A stretch of DNA of 64,000 nt from Lachnospiraceae bacterium (GTDB taxonomy: Bacteria > Bacillota > Clostridia > Lachnospirales > Lachnospiraceae). Positions within the stretch are counted from its first letter, which is position 1; every line of letters begins with the position of its first letter. The DNA lies in the NCBI GenBank assembly GCA_024696615.1, contig JAILGS010000002.1, positions 33,128 through 97,127 of the forward strand. Direction: 5' to 3'. The notes under the pieces are model-generated. The model made no database searches. It saw only the letters and a program-made list of their open reading frames with translations, and was not told the origin of the DNA. Below are positions 1 to 11,711 of this stretch, piece after piece. The position numbers and the translations under genes were made by a program.

Positions 1-1
1 A

Positions 2-2026
2 GAATTCGAGTCCATCCTGGCAGAACTGGTGGACGAAGGAAAATTAATGATCACCAAGAAGGGCAAGTATCAAAAGAGTAATTCCTTATTACTTCGAGGT
101 ACTTTTATCAGTAATGCCAAGGGCTTTGGCTTTGTGGAAGTGGAGGGGGAAGATTCGGACTTCTTTATTTCTGAAGAGAATACCAATCAGGCCTTCCACT
201 TAGATGTGGTGGATATTCAGGCGGATCGGGGGGCTAAGCCTGGAAAACGTCGGGAAGCGAAAGTGATCCGTGTGGTGGAGCATCAGATCAAAGATCTGGT
301 GGGAACCTTTGAAAAGAGTAAGGGCTTTGGCTTTGTTATTCCGGATAATGGAAAGATTTGCGAAGACATCTTTATTCCTAAGGAAGAGTGTAAGGATGCC
401 ATGACAGGACATAAGGTGGTAGTTCATATTACCCAATATCCTACCAAGAATAAGAATCCGGAAGGTGTCATTACGGAGATTATTGGTCATATTAACGACC
501 CTGGAACGGATATCTTATCCGTGGTAAGAGCCTATGGAATTCCGGAAAGCTTCCCAGAAGAGGAGATGGCTTATCTGGAAAACATCCCGGATCATGTGCT
601 CGAAGAAGAAAAAGTGGGACGATTGGATTTAAGGGATGTATTAACGGTTACCATCGATGGAGAAGATGCCAAGGACTTGGATGATGCGATTTCCATTCGA
701 AAGAACGGGGATGGTACCTATGAACTGGGAGTTCATATTGCGGATGTGTCCCATTATGTAACGGAATATTCTCCACTGGATCAGGAAGCCCTGCATCGTG
801 GTACTTCCGTATATTTGGTGGACCGTGTGATCCCAATGTTACCTCACAAATTAAGTAATGGAATCTGCTCTTTAAATCAGGGAGAGGATCGTCTGGCTTT
901 AAGTTGTATCATGGATATTGATGCTAAGGGAAGCATTGTGGGACATAAGATTGCAGAAACCTTAATTCATGTGGACCGGAGAATGAGTTATACCAATGTA
1001 CAGAAGATTATTGGGGATCATGATCCACAGGTGTGCAAGGAATATGAAGGTTTTGTGGAGATGTTTGAATTAATGGAAGAGTTAGCGGCCAAGCTTCGTG
1101 CGAAGCGTCGGAAACGTGGTTCCATTGATTTTGATTTCCCGGAAAGCAAGATCCTTCTCGATGAGAAGGGACATCCGGTGGATGTGCATCCTTATGAGCG
1201 TAATACGGCAACAAGAATTATTGAGGATTTCATGTTAGCAGCCAATGAAACCGTGGCCGAGGATTACTTCTGGCAGGAACTTCCATTCCTATACCGTGTG
1301 CATGAAAATCCGGATCCGGAGAAGATTGAGCGCCTTGGAATCATGATCAATAATTATGGATATTCCATTCATATTTCCCAGGATGATATTCATCCGAAGG
1401 AAGTACAAAAACTTCTTGATAAGATTGCGGATACGCCGGAAGAGGCCATGATCAGCCGTCTGACCCTACGTTCCTTAAAACGGGCAAGATATGCTACGGA
1501 TTGCCTGGGACATTTTGGTCTGGCAGCCAAGTATTATTGCCACTTTACCTCCCCAATTCGTCGTTATCCGGATCTTCAGATTCACCGAATTATTAAGGAG
1601 AATCTCCATGGAAAGTTAACGGAGAAGAGAATTCATCATTATGATGAAATCCTTTTTGATGTGGCGTCTGCCACTTCCCTTACAGAGCGTCGTGCGGATG
1701 ATGCAGAGCGGGATGTGGATAAGATGAAGAAGGTGGAATATATGCAGGATCATATTGGAGAGGAGTATGAAGGTGCAATCTCCGGTATGAATAATATGGG
1801 AATCTATGTGGAATTAATGAACACCGTGGAAGGAATGGTTCGGGTGTCTTCCATGGAAGATGACCATTATGAATATGATGAACCACATTTTGCCATGGTG
1901 GGAGTTCATACGAGGAAGACCTATCGCCTTGGACAGAAAGTGAAGATTCGTGTGGAAGCGGCGGATAAATTGCTTCGCACCATTGATTTTGTATTTGTAG
2001 AAGAGGACTTAGATGAGCACGAGTAA
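2..2026 (+). CDS. rnr: Ribonuclease R, 5' truncated by window edge
   Basis: Frame stays open to base 2 ([25 protein letters not shown]-terminal winged-helix region); RNB catalytic motifs ([37 protein letters not shown]) and C-terminal S1 domain. The listed GTG start at 29 is artificial. Confidence 0.95.
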   Translation, partial: EFESILAELVDEGKLMITKKGKYQKSNSLLLRGTFISNAKGFGFVEVEGEDSDFFISEENTNQAFHLDVVDIQADRGAKPGKRREAKVIRVVEHQIKDLVGTFEKSKGFGFVIPDNGKICEDIFIPKEECKDAMTGHKVVVHITQYPTKNKNPEGVITEIIGHINDPGTDILSVVRAYGIPESFPEEEMAYLENIPDHVLEEEKVGRLDLRDVLTVTIDGEDAKDLDDAISIRKNGDGTYELGVHIADVSHYVTEYSPLDQEALHRGTSVYLVDRVIPMLPHKLSNGICSLNQGEDRLALSCIMDIDAKGSIVGHKIAETLIHVDRRMSYTNVQKIIGDHDPQVCKEYEGFVEMFELMEELAAKLRAKRRKRGSIDFDFPESKILLDEKGHPVDVHPYERNTATRIIEDFMLAANETVAEDYFWQELPFLYRVHENPDPEKIERLGIMINNYGYSIHISQDDIHPKEVQKLLDKIADTPEEAMISRLTLRSLKRARYATDCLGHFGLAAKYYCHFTSPIRRYPDLQIHRIIKENLHGKLTEKRIHHYDEILFDVASATSLTERRADDAERDVDKMKKVEYMQDHIGEEYEGAISGMNNMGIYVELMNTVEGMVRVSSMEDDHYEYDEPHFAMVGVHTRKTYRLGQKVKIRVEAADKLLRTIDFVFVEEDLDEHE

Positions 2027-2480
2027 TTTTAAGCTGGTAGCCAATAACAAGAAGGCTTATTTTGATTATTTTATTGATGAAACCTATGAATGCGGCATTG
2101 AACTGGCAGGAACGGAAGTAAAGTCCGTTCGCATGGGAAAGGTTAGTGTCAAGGAAGCATTTGTACGAATTGAGAAGGGGGAAGTGTATGTGTATGGCAT
2201 GCATATTACGCCTTACGAGAAGGGAAATATTTTTAATCGGGATCCCCTTCGTCCCAAGCGCCTCCTGCTTCATAAAAGTGAAATTCATAAATTATCCGGA
2301 CAGACCACCCAAAAAGGTTTTACCATCGTTCCTTTGGAAGTTTATCTAAAGGGGGGACTGGTGAAGGTGAAGATTGGTCTTGCCCGTGGTAAGAAGAATT
2401 ATGATAAACGTGCAGATATTGCCAAGAAGGATCAGCGCCGAGAGTTGGAGCGGGATTTCAAGGTTTCTAAGATGTATTAA
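2013..2480 (+). CDS. smpB: SsrA-binding protein SmpB
   Basis: [29 protein letters not shown]...[16 protein letters not shown]; overlaps the 3' end of rnr by 14 nt. Confidence 0.97.
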   Translation: MSTSNFKLVANNKKAYFDYFIDETYECGIELAGTEVKSVRMGKVSVKEAFVRIEKGEVYVYGMHITPYEKGNIFNRDPLRPKRLLLHKSEIHKLSGQTTQKGFTIVPLEVYLKGGLVKVKIGLARGKKNYDKRADIAKKDQRRELERDFKVSKMY

Positions 2481-2497
2481 AGGATTCATAGAAAGAA

Positions 2498-2534
2498 AAA
2501 ATCCCGCGTGGAAATTACGCGGGATTTCTCTTTG
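2498..2534. terminator. Bidirectional intrinsic terminator between smpB and ssrA
   Basis: Inverted repeat AAATCCCGCGT...ACGCGGGATTT with A-tract before and T-rich tract after. Confidence 0.8.
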
Positions 2535-2537
2535 GCG

Positions 2538-2874
2538 TGGACCTGAGGGGAATCGAACCCCTGTCCAAAGCACATTCCATTGTACTTCTACAAGTTTATT
2601 CTGTTCTTTGACATTCCCTCCGTGGCACGAAAGCAGACATTCTTACCACTTTAGTAGCTTCATGATACGCCCGTGGGTGCAAAGCTTAGCCCATGTCGTT
2701 TCCTACATGTTCGATGCCTGGGTTCTAAAGTGTAGGTGCTCTAGATCAGACAGCTGCCATTAGGCAGCGTATGCTAAATTATCTTCAGCGTTTATATTTA
2801 TTGTGGAATTTAACGCATCACCCTGCGACTTGCTTCTCCAACTTCCTATACCCTGTCGAAACCTGTACAAGCCC
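2538..2874 (-). ncRNA. ssrA: tmRNA (SsrA)
   Basis: Minus strand starts GGGCTTGTACAGGTTTCGACAGGG and ends GACAGGGGTTCGATTCCCCTCAGGTCCA; acceptor stem GGGCUUG/CAGGUCC pairs with wobbles; tag reading frame AEDNLAYAA-stop at 2760-2789; CCA not encoded. Confidence 0.95.
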
Positions 2875-3027
2875 ATAGGATTCATGGATATGAATCAGCA
2901 CTTGAAGTGCTGAATGTATTCTAACGAAAAAAAAGAAATTGTGCAAGTATCCTTCTAGTTTCGGAGCGGAAAAAATGCTATAATCATCTCGCTATTGATT
3001 TTACCTATAACCACAGGGGGAATTCTT

Positions 3028-3939
3028 ATGACATTGAATCAATTACGTTATGCCATTACTGTGGCAGGCAGTAATTCCATGAATGAGGCTGCCAAAGCTT
3101 TATTCGTTTCCCAGCCAAGTCTTTCTGCGGCGATTCGGGAATTGGAAGAGGAAGTGGGTTGTGAAATTTTCTTTCGAACCAACCGAGGAATCTCCGTAAC
3201 ACCGGAGGGAAAGGTATTTTTAGGGTATGCCAGACAGGTGGTAGAGCAGTATGCCCTATTAGAGGACCGGTATATTAGTAAGAATAATATCCGGGGACGA
3301 TTTAGCGTATCCATGCAGCATTATACCTTTGCGGTGAATGCCTTCGTGGAATTAACCCAACAGTATGATTTAGAACAGTATGATTTTTCTGTATCGGAAA
3401 CAAAAACCAGTGAAGTGATCGATCATGTGAAGAATTTTCGAAGTGAGCTGGGAGTTTTATATCGCAGTGATTTTAACCGGGCGGTATTGGATAAGATCTT
3501 TCATGATCAGGGACTGGAATTCCTTCCATTATTTGAATGCAATATTTACGCATATCTTTGTAAGTCCCATCCTTTAGCCAAGAAAAAGAAGGTAACCCTT
3601 GAAGAATTGGCAGAATATCCTTGTCTTGCCTTTGATCAGGGGGAGAATAATTCCTTCTACTATGCGGAGGAGCCATTTAGTACCTATCCATATAAGAAGG
3701 TGATTCATGTCAGTGACCGTGCCACCATCTTAAATCTCTTTGTGGGAGTGAATGGATTTACGCTATGTTCGGGCATTATCTGTGAGGACTTAAATGGTAA
3801 GGATTACTGTGCCATTCGTGTGGATACCAAAGATCGGATGGAAATCGGAGTCATTAAGCGCAAGGATATTCCCCTTTCCACCATGGGAAGTCAGTATATT
3901 GAAGCCCTTTCCAAATACAAGGAAAAGCGCCTAAAATAG
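3028..3939 (+). CDS. LysR-family transcriptional regulator
   Basis: N-terminal MTLNQLRYAITVAGSNSMNEAAKALFVSQPSLSAAIRELEEEVG; start at 3028 preceded by AGGGGG. Confidence 0.92.
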   Translation: MTLNQLRYAITVAGSNSMNEAAKALFVSQPSLSAAIRELEEEVGCEIFFRTNRGISVTPEGKVFLGYARQVVEQYALLEDRYISKNNIRGRFSVSMQHYTFAVNAFVELTQQYDLEQYDFSVSETKTSEVIDHVKNFRSELGVLYRSDFNRAVLDKIFHDQGLEFLPLFECNIYAYLCKSHPLAKKKKVTLEELAEYPCLAFDQGENNSFYYAEEPFSTYPYKKVIHVSDRATILNLFVGVNGFTLCSGIICEDLNGKDYCAIRVDTKDRMEIGVIKRKDIPLSTMGSQYIEALSKYKEKRLK

Positions 3940-4074
3940 GCATATGGGGTTTGATAAAACTTTCACTAATATATTGAATTTGCAGAGGCAAAATAGTAAA
4001 ATATATGCGTTATCAAAGGGGTTTTCGCCAGTGGGAACAATGGATGAAAAGCCCGGGATGGGAGGATGTGCACC

Positions 4075-5133
4075 ATGGGAAATGAACGTTATGTGGCTTA
4101 TGTAAGCAGTTATACCAATAATAGCAAATCGAATGGCGAAGGAATTCATATCTATGATATGGATGTGGAAAAGGGCCGTGTGGAACTTCGCAGTGCGGTG
4201 AAGATTAATAATTCATCCTATGTGATCTTGTCAGCCAAGGGTAATTACCTGTATTCCATCTGTGATGAGGGTGTTATCAGCTATGATATTGATGGGGATG
4301 GCAATCTGATTTTTAAGAATTTGGCTTCCATTAATGGCATGCGAGGGTGTCATCTGTCCACCAATCGGGATAATACCTACCTTTTCGTATCTGGCTATCA
4401 TGACGGAAAGCTGACGGTGCTTCGAATTAACGAAGATGGCTCCGTGGGAGAGATTACGGATGAAATCTTCCATGCGGGTACGGGTAGTATTGCGGATCGT
4501 TCCTTCCGTCCCCATATTTCCTGTGCGGTACTGACTCCGGATGAGAAGTATCTGTGCGTATGTGACCAGGGAATTGATCTTGTGAAGGTCTATAGTTTTA
4601 ATAAGAACAGTGGAAAGCTTCGGTTAGAGGATATTGTCAGAGTGCCACTTGAGTCCGCTCCAAGATCCATGGTTTTTTCTCAGGATGGAAAATATGCCTA
4701 CATATTATGTGAATTAAAGAATTGTATTAATGTATATCATTATGATCCGGAAGCGAAAGAGACTTTTGAATTTATTCAGAATATCTTTACGGTACGAAAG
4801 AAGCATCAGCAGAATACGGCAGCTGCTTCCTTCCGCTTCTCCTTAAATTACAATCATCTGTTTTGTACCAATTCCGGGGATGATACCCTCACCATCTATA
4901 ATGTGGATAAGAAGACGGGGCTTCTTACCATGAATTCCTCTCTGCCGATCAGTGGGGATTTTCCTAAGGATGTGTGTGTCTTCCCAGATGGTAAGCATGT
5001 GATTTCCGTGAATCTGGAGAGTAATTCTTTAACAACTTTCTCCATTAATTACGCGAAGGGATTGATTGTGATGAATGGAAAGGAACAGCATATTATTCAG
5101 CCGAATAATATGATCATCAAAAAATTAGAATAA
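4075..5133 (+). CDS. Lactonase family beta-propeller protein (6-phosphogluconolactonase-like)
   Basis: MGNERYVAYVSSYT...PHISCAVLTPDEKYLCVCDQGIDLVKVYSF...GDFPKDVCVFPDGKHV; GGAGG at 4061-4065 favours ATG 4075. Confidence 0.8.
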   Translation: MGNERYVAYVSSYTNNSKSNGEGIHIYDMDVEKGRVELRSAVKINNSSYVILSAKGNYLYSICDEGVISYDIDGDGNLIFKNLASINGMRGCHLSTNRDNTYLFVSGYHDGKLTVLRINEDGSVGEITDEIFHAGTGSIADRSFRPHISCAVLTPDEKYLCVCDQGIDLVKVYSFNKNSGKLRLEDIVRVPLESAPRSMVFSQDGKYAYILCELKNCINVYHYDPEAKETFEFIQNIFTVRKKHQQNTAAASFRFSLNYNHLFCTNSGDDTLTIYNVDKKTGLLTMNSSLPISGDFPKDVCVFPDGKHVISVNLESNSLTTFSINYAKGLIVMNGKEQHIIQPNNMIIKKLE

Positions 5134-5155
5134 TAGAATAAGATCCGAGGTGAGT

Positions 5156-6493
5156 ATGGAACACTTAAGAGAACTGATTGAGAATAAAAAATATGCGGAT
5201 TTCCGGAAGGAAATCGTTGATTATAATGTACAGGATGTGGCGGATTTTATTGAAGAATATGAGAAGGAGGTACGGAATAAATTATTTCGTATGCTTCCTA
5301 AGTCCCTGGCGGCGGACGTATTCTCCTATGTGGATCCGGAGGTACAGCAGGAAATGCTTTCTTCCATGTCCGAAATTGAAGCAGGTCATCTGATTGATAA
5401 TCTGTTTGCGGATGATGCTACGGACCTTCTGGAAGAGATGCCGGCGGGGGTGGTAAAACGCTTGCTTGCTCAGGCAAGTCCTCAGACGAGAAAAAATATT
5501 AATCATCTGTTAAATTATCCGGAGGATTCCGCAGGCTCCTTAATGACGGTGGAGTTTGTGGATTTAAAGGAAAATCTTACGGTGGCACAGGCCATTGACC
5601 GAATCCGAAAGATTGGAATTGATAAAGAGACCATTAATGTCTGTTATGTCCTGGATGCTAACCGGGTTTTAATTGGTACGGTTGCTTTAAGGTATCTTCT
5701 TCTTTGTGAGCCGGAAGATGTGATTGGGAATATCATGCATGAGAATGTGATTACCATTCACACGTTAGATGACCAGGAAGAAGTTGCCAAAACCTTCCAG
5801 AAATACGACTTTACCGCCATGCCCGTAGTGGATAGCGAAGATCGTCTGGTGGGTATTATTACCGTGGATGATGTTGTGGATATTATGGAGCAGGAGGCCA
5901 CCGAGGATATCGAAATGATGGCGGCGATTACGCCTACGGATAAGCCATATATGCGTACCTCGGTATGGGAAACCTATAAGAAGCGTATCCCTTGGTTGCT
6001 GCTGTTAATGATTTCTGCCACATTTACAGGAAGGATCATTCAAAATTATGAAGAGGCCATTGCGGGAGCGGGGTATTTAGTACTGACGGCATTTATCCCC
6101 ATGTTAATGGATACCGGCGGTAACTGCGGTAGTCAGGCATCCGTATCGGTTATTCGTAGTCTCTCCTTAGATGAGATTGAATTTAAAGATTTATTCAAGG
6201 TTATCTTTAAGGAGATCCGGGTAGCCCTCCTATGTGGACTCACCCTGGCAGCAGCGAATTTCTTAAAATTACTGTTATTAGATCAGGTGAGTTTTTCCGT
6301 GGCAAGCGTAGTATGTATTACTTTATTAGTTACGGTATTTGTGGCGAAGATTGTGGGCTCAAGCCTTCCGCTACTTGCCAAAAAGGTGGGATTTGACCCT
6401 GCAGTCATGGCGAGTCCTTTTATTACAACAATAGTTGACGCATTGTCTTTAATGATTTATTTTAGTATAGCAACCGAATTACTGGGATTATAG
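5156..6493 (+). CDS. mgtE: Magnesium transporter MgtE
   Basis: MgtE N domain, CBS pair, and membrane domain with [15 protein letters not shown]. Confidence 0.96.
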   Translation: MEHLRELIENKKYADFRKEIVDYNVQDVADFIEEYEKEVRNKLFRMLPKSLAADVFSYVDPEVQQEMLSSMSEIEAGHLIDNLFADDATDLLEEMPAGVVKRLLAQASPQTRKNINHLLNYPEDSAGSLMTVEFVDLKENLTVAQAIDRIRKIGIDKETINVCYVLDANRVLIGTVALRYLLLCEPEDVIGNIMHENVITIHTLDDQEEVAKTFQKYDFTAMPVVDSEDRLVGIITVDDVVDIMEQEATEDIEMMAAITPTDKPYMRTSVWETYKKRIPWLLLLMISATFTGRIIQNYEEAIAGAGYLVLTAFIPMLMDTGGNCGSQASVSVIRSLSLDEIEFKDLFKVIFKEIRVALLCGLTLAAANFLKLLLLDQVSFSVASVVCITLLVTVFVAKIVGSSLPLLAKKVGFDPAVMASPFITTIVDALSLMIYFSIATELLGL

Positions 6494-6563
6494 ATCTTTG
6501 GAATTGGGTGAAATTTATAAGAAAGGGTCCATGGGCGGCTGCGCCCATATGGAAGATAAGAAG

Positions 6564-8048
6564 ATGAGTAAGGTTAGAACAAGATTTGCACCAAGTCCTA
6601 CAGGCAGAATGCATGTGGGAAATTTAAGAACTGCATTATATGCATATCTGATTGCTAAGCATGAGGATGGAGATTTCCTCCTTCGTATTGAGGATACGGA
6701 TCAGGAACGTCTGGTGGAAGGTGCTGTGGATATTATCTATCGTACCATGGAGAAGACCGGTTTAAAGCATGATGAGGGTCCGGATTGTCCTGGCGATTGT
6801 GGCCCATATGTACAGAGCGAGCGTGTGAATGCTGGAATTTATCGCAAGTATGCACAGATGTTAATTGATAAGGGGGAGGCATATTATTGCTTCTGTGACA
6901 AGGAGCGTTTGGCTTCCTTAACGACCACCGTTGCCGGGGAAGATGAGGAAGAGGGCGAGTCCAAGCAGATTACTGTATATGATAAGCATTGTCTTTCCTT
7001 ATCCAAGGAAGAAGTGGAAGCAAATCTTGCAGCTGGAAAGCCTTATGTGATCCGTCAGAATAATCCTACGGAAGGAACAACCACCTTCCATGATGAATTA
7101 TATGGAGATATCTCCGTGGATAATTCAGAGCTTGATGATATGATCTTAATTAAGTCCGATGGCTTCCCAACTTATAACTTTGCCAATGTGGTGGACGATC
7201 ATCTCATGGGAATTACCCATGTGGTTCGTGGTAATGAGTATCTTTCTTCTTCTCCAAAGTACAACCGTCTTTATGAGGCTTTTGGATGGGAAGTGCCTAA
7301 GTATATTCACTGTCCATTAATTACCAATGAGGAGCATAAGAAGCTTTCTAAGAGAAGTGGACATTCCTCCTATGAGGATTTATTGGAGCAGGGATTTGTA
7401 TCCGAGGCCATTGTGAATTATGTGGCTTTATGCGGATGGAGTCCGGATTCCAATGAGGAGATCTTCTCTTTAGAGGAATTATGCAAGGAATTTGATTTCC
7501 ATCGAATTGGTAAGAGCCCTGCCGTCTTTGATATGGCAAAGCTTCGCTGGATGAATGGAGAATATATTAAGGCCATGGATAATGAGAAGTACTATGCGAT
7601 GGCTCTTCCATACATTCAGGAAGTGGTTCATAAGGATTATGATTTAAAGAAGATTGCGGATCTGGTAAAGACCCGTATTGAAGTATTCCCAGATATTAAG
7701 GAGCATATTGATTTCTTCGAAGAACTTCCAGAGTATGATATTGCTATGTATACTCATAAGAAGATGAAGACCAATACGGAGATTTCCCTGGAGTCCTTAC
7801 AGGGCGTGCTTCCATTGTTAGAGAACTGGAATGATTATTCCATGAATAGCCTGCATGACTTAGTCATGGGTTATATTGAAGGCGTGGGTGTGAAGAATGG
7901 TACCGTTCTTTGGCCACTTCGTACCGCCGTTTCCGGAAAGCAGATGACTCCTGGTGGAGCCTTCGAAATTATGGAGATCCTTGGAAAGGACGAATCTCTT
8001 CGTCGAATCCGTAAGGGTATCGAATTATTACAGGCAGCTTTAGCATAA
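6564..8048 (+). CDS. gltX: Glutamyl-tRNA synthetase (start 6549 or 6564)
   Basis: [33 protein letters not shown] motif. Confidence 0.95.
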   Translation: MSKVRTRFAPSPTGRMHVGNLRTALYAYLIAKHEDGDFLLRIEDTDQERLVEGAVDIIYRTMEKTGLKHDEGPDCPGDCGPYVQSERVNAGIYRKYAQMLIDKGEAYYCFCDKERLASLTTTVAGEDEEEGESKQITVYDKHCLSLSKEEVEANLAAGKPYVIRQNNPTEGTTTFHDELYGDISVDNSELDDMILIKSDGFPTYNFANVVDDHLMGITHVVRGNEYLSSSPKYNRLYEAFGWEVPKYIHCPLITNEEHKKLSKRSGHSSYEDLLEQGFVSEAIVNYVALCGWSPDSNEEIFSLEELCKEFDFHRIGKSPAVFDMAKLRWMNGEYIKAMDNEKYYAMALPYIQEVVHKDYDLKKIADLVKTRIEVFPDIKEHIDFFEELPEYDIAMYTHKKMKTNTEISLESLQGVLPLLENWNDYSMNSLHDLVMGYIEGVGVKNGTVLWPLRTAVSGKQMTPGGAFEIMEILGKDESLRRIRKGIELLQAALA

Positions 8049-8068
8049 ATGTGTTACAACTTATTGAC

Positions 8069-8104
8069 AGTAAGGAAGGGCGACCTTCCTTACTGGTTTT
8101 TTTA
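8069..8104 (+). terminator. Intrinsic terminator after gltX
   Basis: AGTAAGGAAGG-GCGA-CCTTCCTTACT then T-run. Confidence 0.85.
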
Positions 8105-8134
8105 CTCTTTTCATCGATCATATAAGGAAAACGA

Positions 8135-9976
8135 ATGAAGTTCAACGAATCTCAGTTGACTGCAATTTCTCACCGGAATGGTCCAGCACTTGTTCTTGCG
8201 GGGCCTGGCTCCGGCAAGACTGCAGTTGTCACCCATCGAGTGAAAGCTCTTATTACCGAGCAGAATGTCAATCCCGGAAATATTCTTGTGATCACCTTTA
8301 CTAAGGCAGCAGCCAAGGAAATGAAGGAACGATTTTTAAAATTGATGCAGGGCAGTGGCCAGGGCGTGATGTTTGGTACATTTCACGGCGTCTTTTTTAC
8401 GATTCTTCGCCATGCCTATCATTACAATGCGGAAAATATTATTCGGGAAGAAGAACAACTGAATATTTTACGACGAATCATTAGCCGGCTGGGAATGGAA
8501 TATGATAATGAGAAGGATTTTTTAACCAATATCCTTGCAGAAATCAGTAGCTGTAAGGGGGAGGGAATGAATCTTTCCAATTATTATGCCACCAATTGTG
8601 CCAGTGAAGCCTTTCGTTCCATCTATCGGGAATATGACCTTGCACTGCGCAGGATGCGAAAGATTGACTTTGACGATATGATTCTCTACACCTACGAACT
8701 GTTAAAGGAGCGAAAGGATCTGCGCAAAGCCTGGCAGGAGAAGTTTCGCTATATTCTTATTGATGAATTCCAGGATATTAATCATATGCAATATGAGGTG
8801 GTAAAGCTCCTTCTTGGTAAGGAGGAGAATTTATTCGTGGTGGGGGATGATGACCAGAGTATCTACTCCTTCCGTGGGGCAAGACCGGAGATTATGTTAA
8901 ATTACCGGAAGGATTTTCCAAAAGCCAGGGTGATTTCCCTTACGGTAAATTACCGCTGTCCACAGCGGGTGGTAAAAGAAGCAGGAGCCTTGATTGCCCA
9001 CAATGAGAAGCGTTATGCCAAGAAGATTACCGCCCATCGAACAGAGGATGCGCCTGTAATCTGGCGAAGGTTTACGGATGTGCATGAAGAAGCCATGGAT
9101 TTTATTGAGCATGTACGATTGCATCATAAAGAAGGTGGCTCCTACAATGATTTCGCCCTGTTAACCCGCACCAATGATGGGGCCAGATATTATTTGGAAA
9201 AGATGATGGAATATAATATTCCCTTTCGGGCCAAGGATACCATTCCAAGTATTTATAATCATTGGATTGCCAAAAATATCATGGCCTATATTAATCTCGC
9301 CCTTGGAAATCGGGATCGGAATGTATTCTTACAGATTATGAATAAACCAAAGCGCTATATCGGTCGAGATGTGTTAATGAGTCCCCTGGTGGATTTTGAT
9401 GAGATCCGGGAAGCCTATCGCAATGATCGGGCCTGGATGTTGGAGCGGATTGACCGGTTCGAAGATGACCTTACGATTTTATCCCGCTTAAATCCCTATG
9501 CAGGAATTAATTATATTCGTCGGGGCATTGGATATGATGAGTATTTGGAAGAATATGCCAGGGAGATGAATTTAAATCCGGAGGAACTCTTCTTAGTATT
9601 GAATGAATTACAGGAGTCCGCCCGGGAATTTAATGATTATCGCCAATGGTTCCAACATATTGAAGCTTATGAGGAAACCATTCAGAAAAAGAATGCTAAA
9701 GGTGGAGAGGTCTTAGAAGAGGCGGTGAATGTGGTTACCATGCATGGGGCCAAAGGCTTAGAATTCCCACTGGTGTATATCTTAGATGCCAATGAGGATG
9801 TGATTCCTTATCGGAAGGCCATCTTAAATGATGAGGTGGAAGAGGAGCGGCGGATGTTTTATGTGGCCATGACCAGAACCACGAAGGAATTACATATTAG
9901 CTGTGTTCGTACTAGATTTAATAAGGCCATGGAGCCTTCCAGATTTATTGAAGAAGCCAGGGGAACGGCCCTTTAG
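8135..9976 (+). CDS. UvrD/PcrA-type ATP-dependent DNA helicase
   Basis: LAGPGSGKTAVVTHRV, LIDEFQDINHMQYEVVKLL, VGDDDQSIYSFRGA, TMHGAKGLEFPLVYI, RRMFYVAMTR. Confidence 0.92.
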   Translation: MKFNESQLTAISHRNGPALVLAGPGSGKTAVVTHRVKALITEQNVNPGNILVITFTKAAAKEMKERFLKLMQGSGQGVMFGTFHGVFFTILRHAYHYNAENIIREEEQLNILRRIISRLGMEYDNEKDFLTNILAEISSCKGEGMNLSNYYATNCASEAFRSIYREYDLALRRMRKIDFDDMILYTYELLKERKDLRKAWQEKFRYILIDEFQDINHMQYEVVKLLLGKEENLFVVGDDDQSIYSFRGARPEIMLNYRKDFPKARVISLTVNYRCPQRVVKEAGALIAHNEKRYAKKITAHRTEDAPVIWRRFTDVHEEAMDFIEHVRLHHKEGGSYNDFALLTRTNDGARYYLEKMMEYNIPFRAKDTIPSIYNHWIAKNIMAYINLALGNRDRNVFLQIMNKPKRYIGRDVLMSPLVDFDEIREAYRNDRAWMLERIDRFEDDLTILSRLNPYAGINYIRRGIGYDEYLEEYAREMNLNPEELFLVLNELQESAREFNDYRQWFQHIEAYEETIQKKNAKGGEVLEEAVNVVTMHGAKGLEFPLVYILDANEDVIPYRKAILNDEVEEERRMFYVAMTRTTKELHISCVRTRFNKAMEPSRFIEEARGTAL

Positions 9977-10009
9977 AAGCGTAGAAAACATCATATTCCA
10001 GATCAACAT

Positions 10010-10069
10010 AAAAAAATCCCCGGGGAATCAAGCGGTATTCATCCGCTTCCTTCCTCGGGGGTTCTTTTA
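10010..10069. terminator. Bidirectional terminator between helicase and DUF1292 gene
   Basis: Long imperfect hairpin AATCCCCGGGGAA...AAGCGG/CCGCTT...TTCCTCGGGGGTT flanked by A- and T-tracts. Confidence 0.7.
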
Positions 10070-10414
10070 TTCTTCGTCTTCTTCGTCCTCTAATAATTCA
10101 TCATATTCTGCAGCATCCAGTACTTCATCAAATGCATCCGAAACAATATCATATTCTTCATCATCATTGATATTATCTAAGGATGGGGAACCATCCTCGC
10201 TTTCACTGTAGCGATAGAGATATACTTCATCTCCGTCCGGATTGTCCAGAGGAAGAAGGGCAATATAACGGCCCTCGCCGAATTTCTTTGGTACCGGTGC
10301 ATCAAAAATAGATACCACCGCACATTCTAATTCTTTTTGATCATCTAAAATGACGGTTACCGTAGTATCAAATCCCTCCGGTAATACGTCTTCTGCGTCC
10401 TTATTCTTACCCAT
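10067..10414 (-). CDS. DUF1292 family acidic protein
   Basis: MGKNKDAEDVLPEGFDTTVTVILDDQKELECAVVSIFD...YIALLPLD...EVYLYRYSE; acidic C-terminus. Confidence 0.75.
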   Translation of the reverse strand: MGKNKDAEDVLPEGFDTTVTVILDDQKELECAVVSIFDAPVPKKFGEGRYIALLPLDNPDGDEVYLYRYSESEDGSPSLDNINDDEEYDIVSDAFDEVLDAAEYDELLEDEEDEE

Positions 10415-10658
10415 ATGTCTCTCCTTTTTCGTGGATATAATAATCATTAGTGATACTTTACCATAGGTGGAGCGGACTTTTCAATATATCCAGTGACGAA
10501 AAATCATAGAAATATTCGAAAGAAAACGAAAAATTGTAAAAAATGTTCTAGAAATCACAAAATTTTCGTATTTTATTTAACAATATGAAACAATATAATG
10601 AATTTATCAGGAAACAGAGAAGGTCTTTGGTTCCATGAATAAAGGGAGGTTTTTATCT

Positions 10659-11699
10659 ATGAAGAGAAAGCTAATTGCAGCAGTATGTTGCGCAACCATG
10701 TTACTTGGTATGACCGCATGTGGCGGCAGTGCACCAAGTACCGCCACCCAGGCCGCTGGAACAGGTGATGTGGCAAATGATCCTAAGGTTACCTTAGTAA
10801 TGGCGGAAGTTAATCCGCTGGATACCATTGTAGGTATGACGGATCAGAAGTTTAAGGAGACCGTGGAGTCCTTATCGGGAGGATCCATTACCATTGATTT
10901 ACAGGCATCCGGTGTACTTGGTGCAGAGCAGGATGTTCTGGATACCATGTTAGCTCCTGGATCAACCATTGATATGTCACGTATTTCAGCATTTGCATTA
11001 ACTAGTTATGGCGGAGAGAAGTCCAAGCTTTTATCCCTCCCATATACATTTGTATCCAGAGAACATTTCTGGAATTTTGCAACGAGTGAATTAGCAACAG
11101 AATTCTTATTAGAGCCACATGAGAATGGTAATGGTGTAAGAGGTCTGTTCTACGGCGAAGAAGGTTTCCGTCATTTCTTTACAGTTAAGGAAATTAAGGG
11201 TATGGAAGATTTAGCAGGTATGAAGCTTCGTGTATCCAACGACCCAATTATGAATGGTCTGGTAGAAGGTCTTGGAGCTTCTCCAACCGTAGTAGCCTTC
11301 ACCGAATTATATTCTGCATTACAGACCGGTGTTGTAGATGGTGCAGAACAGCCAATTGCTAACTATAAGGCTAATTCCTTCCCAGAAGTTGCTAACAACT
11401 TAATCTTAGATGGTCATACCCTTGGTGCAATCCAGGTAATCATCACGGATGAAGCTTGGGATAAGTTAACTCCTGCACAGCAGAATGTATTAACGGAAGC
11501 TGGTAAGGTGGCATCTGAATATAACAGATCGATTTCCGAGCAGAAGGAGAAGGAAGTATTAGATGAATTAAAGGCTTCTGGATGTAATGTAGTTGATGTT
11601 CCTGATAAGAGTGCTTGGCAGGCAGCTGTATCCAGCGTTGTAAGCGAGTACACGAAGGGTAACGAAGAACTTTATCAGAAGATTCTTGATATGCAGTAA
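10659..11699 (+). CDS. dctP: TRAP transporter substrate-binding lipoprotein (DctP family)
   Basis: Lipobox LLGMTACGG; KLRVSNDPIMNGLVEGLGASPTVVAFTELYSALQTGVVDGAEQP. Confidence 0.92.
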   Translation: MKRKLIAAVCCATMLLGMTACGGSAPSTATQAAGTGDVANDPKVTLVMAEVNPLDTIVGMTDQKFKETVESLSGGSITIDLQASGVLGAEQDVLDTMLAPGSTIDMSRISAFALTSYGGEKSKLLSLPYTFVSREHFWNFATSELATEFLLEPHENGNGVRGLFYGEEGFRHFFTVKEIKGMEDLAGMKLRVSNDPIMNGLVEGLGASPTVVAFTELYSALQTGVVDGAEQPIANYKANSFPEVANNLILDGHTLGAIQVIITDEAWDKLTPAQQNVLTEAGKVASEYNRSISEQKEKEVLDELKASGCNVVDVPDKSAWQAAVSSVVSEYTKGNEELYQKILDMQ

Positions 11700-11711
11700 G
11701 ATGGTTTTGTT

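Noticed and set aside
1680-2288. 202-aa minus-strand ORF
   Set aside because: Antisense to rnr/smpB, low-complexity composition, no recognisable motif; antisense shadow ORF.
2374-2763. 129-aa plus-strand ORF
   Set aside because: Runs through the end of smpB, the terminator and the tmRNA gene; explained by ssrA.
9903-10211. 102-aa plus-strand ORF with Ser-rich tail
   Set aside because: Antisense to the acidic DUF1292 tail; the poly-Ser is the reverse complement of Glu/Asp codons.
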